Part shown: piece by piece, positions 63,265-64,000 of the stretch
Layout: every line of letters begins with the position of its first letter
Position numbering within the stretch: the first letter of the stretch is position 1
From: Diorhabda sublineata
Lineage: Eukaryota; Arthropoda; Insecta; Coleoptera; Chrysomelidae
NCBI RefSeq assembly: GCF_026230105.1
Contig: NC_079481.1
Coordinates: forward strand, 31,534,489-31,598,488
Length of the DNA: 64,000 nt
Direction of reading: 5' to 3'
Translations under genes and position numbers: made by a program
The notes under the pieces: generated by a model
The model's input: only the letters and a program-made list of their open reading frames with translations
Told to the model about the DNA's origin: nothing
Databases searched by the model: none

Positions 63265-63797
63265 AAAACATTCGATTTGTTTCAGTTACTATAATGGCCC
63301 CTCAACAACGCGTCGCCTCTAAATCCGACTACATCTATATCCCACTAAAAGGTCCCACCGTTCAATCGGACAAACATAATAACAACGAACATTCACCCAA
63401 AACCAATTCTGTAACATCAAAACCGCCCCTGCCTAAACAACCGCCGCGCGTCGTCCACGCAAGCGTTAAATCTTCGGCTACCGCCTCCGGCGCGGACCGT
63501 CAACAACGCGCGGACAATCGGCAACAGCGCAGGAGAACTATCGATTCGTCTTCTGGTGGTTGCCCGCTGCCAATGGAGCCCATGGGGCTTATTGAAACCG
63601 ATCTAGATACGGAAGTTACCGTTATAACGAGTGGTGCTAATGTGAAAACGAGAAGTCTGTTAGATTTAGGGGCTCAACCCCATCGGTTGACTTTGACGGG
63701 GGGGACCGACCAACAAGGGAAAGAACACCGTCCGCAAACCAGACCGCACAAATCCATGGAATTCCTTTTGGATAAACAGAATCTCAAGGTCGTCGAG
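63265..63797 (+). CDS. Large serine-rich protein gene, sixth visible coding exon
   Basis: Phase 1 in, phase 0 out (GAG|GTAAGA). Two acceptors, TTTTTTAG before 63265 and TTTCAG before 63286, are 21 bp apart and in the same frame, so the protein may gain or lose seven residues (ENIRFVS). It encodes KSDYIYIPLKGPTVQSD, a proline-rich stretch (KPPLPKQPPRV, a possible SH3 ligand), a Gln/Arg-rich segment and HKSMEFLLDKQNLKVVE. The MEFLLDKQNL block looks conserved in style but I cannot assign a family. The gene continues past the window. Confidence 0.8.
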
Positions 63798-64000
63798 GTA
63801 AGATGACATTTATTTCAATAATATATCATTCGGCACGCGTCGATACAAATTGAAAACGCGAAATCTGGTTTATTATTTCCATTTTCTTTCCACTTTCCTC
63901 ATAAATATAACCTGAATCGAACCTTCGAGTTACGGACAGTCATTTTATATGTTTTTCGGCATTTTTTCGAGATTAATAGTCACCGGGGACCGGATCTGAA
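63798..64000 (+). other. Start of intron 6 of the large gene
   Basis: Begins GTAAGATGAC. The remaining 200 bp show no repeat or exon. The rest of the gene, including its stop codon, lies beyond the right edge. Confidence 0.6.

Larger units (their letters stand above)
50975..63285 (+). other. Intron 5 of the large gene (12.3 kb)
   Basis: Bounded by GTGAGT and one of two in-frame acceptors before exon 6. It contains the foldback-like inverted clusters, a GC-rich unknown segment, Tc1 and mariner relics, an interstitial TTAGG run and a 232-bp array. Stretches 53400-54870, 58510-60270 and 62950-63260 show nothing supportable beyond scattered repeat ends (a GCGCCATCTCTAG motif at 59600 resembles the mariner flank at 48390). 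Confidence 0.65.

Overview
The window is nuclear DNA from an insect, probably a beetle. It is AT-rich, its genes are split by introns with ordinary GT..AG borders, and it carries two insect-specific 7-transmembrane odorant receptor genes (7tm_6 family), several decayed mariner/Tc1 transposases and a short TTAGG run (the insect telomere repeat). The order is inferred from general appearance only and the species cannot be read from this sequence. I saw no tRNA, rRNA or prokaryotic feature.

Layout. (1) 0.5-10.2 kb, minus strand: two tandem odorant receptor genes built from the same seven coding exons. These include a 13-bp first coding exon and a 503-bp third exon of identical length in both. 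The left gene (567-4732) carries a one-base frameshift in exon 4; the right gene (5845-10159) is intact. A hAT-type MITE with a perfect 8-bp target duplication sits in an intron of the left gene. A possible receptor first-exon fragment lies at 11.2 kb and a decayed second copy at 24.4 kb. (2) 11.9-14.4 kb: ribose-5-phosphate isomerase (minus, one exon) head to head with a four-exon centrin gene (plus). (3) 17.96 kb to beyond the right edge, plus strand: one large gene of which six coding exons are visible (1024 codons, phases all compatible). It encodes a serine-rich, low-complexity intracellular-type protein that I cannot name. It continues past the window.

The exons of the large gene make up about 7 per cent of its visible span. 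Its introns are filled by tandem arrays with units of about 252, 504, 570, 266 and 232 bp, plus a cluster of short alternating inverted units at 51.4-57.5 kb. These arrays are not all independent. The 252-bp and 266-bp families end in a homologous module of about 250 bp (21.6-21.85 kb and 43.35-43.6 kb). The 504-bp units share a core of about 90 bp with the inverted-unit cluster. The 51-57 kb cluster is two arms of about 2 kb in opposite orientation around a 2.3-kb spacer, a foldback-like arrangement inside a transcribed intron.

The first region is a chemosensory cluster and the second is housekeeping (pentose phosphate pathway; centriole/basal body). The third looks like a long regulated gene whose introns have collected array-bearing elements. 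No functional link between the three is evident.
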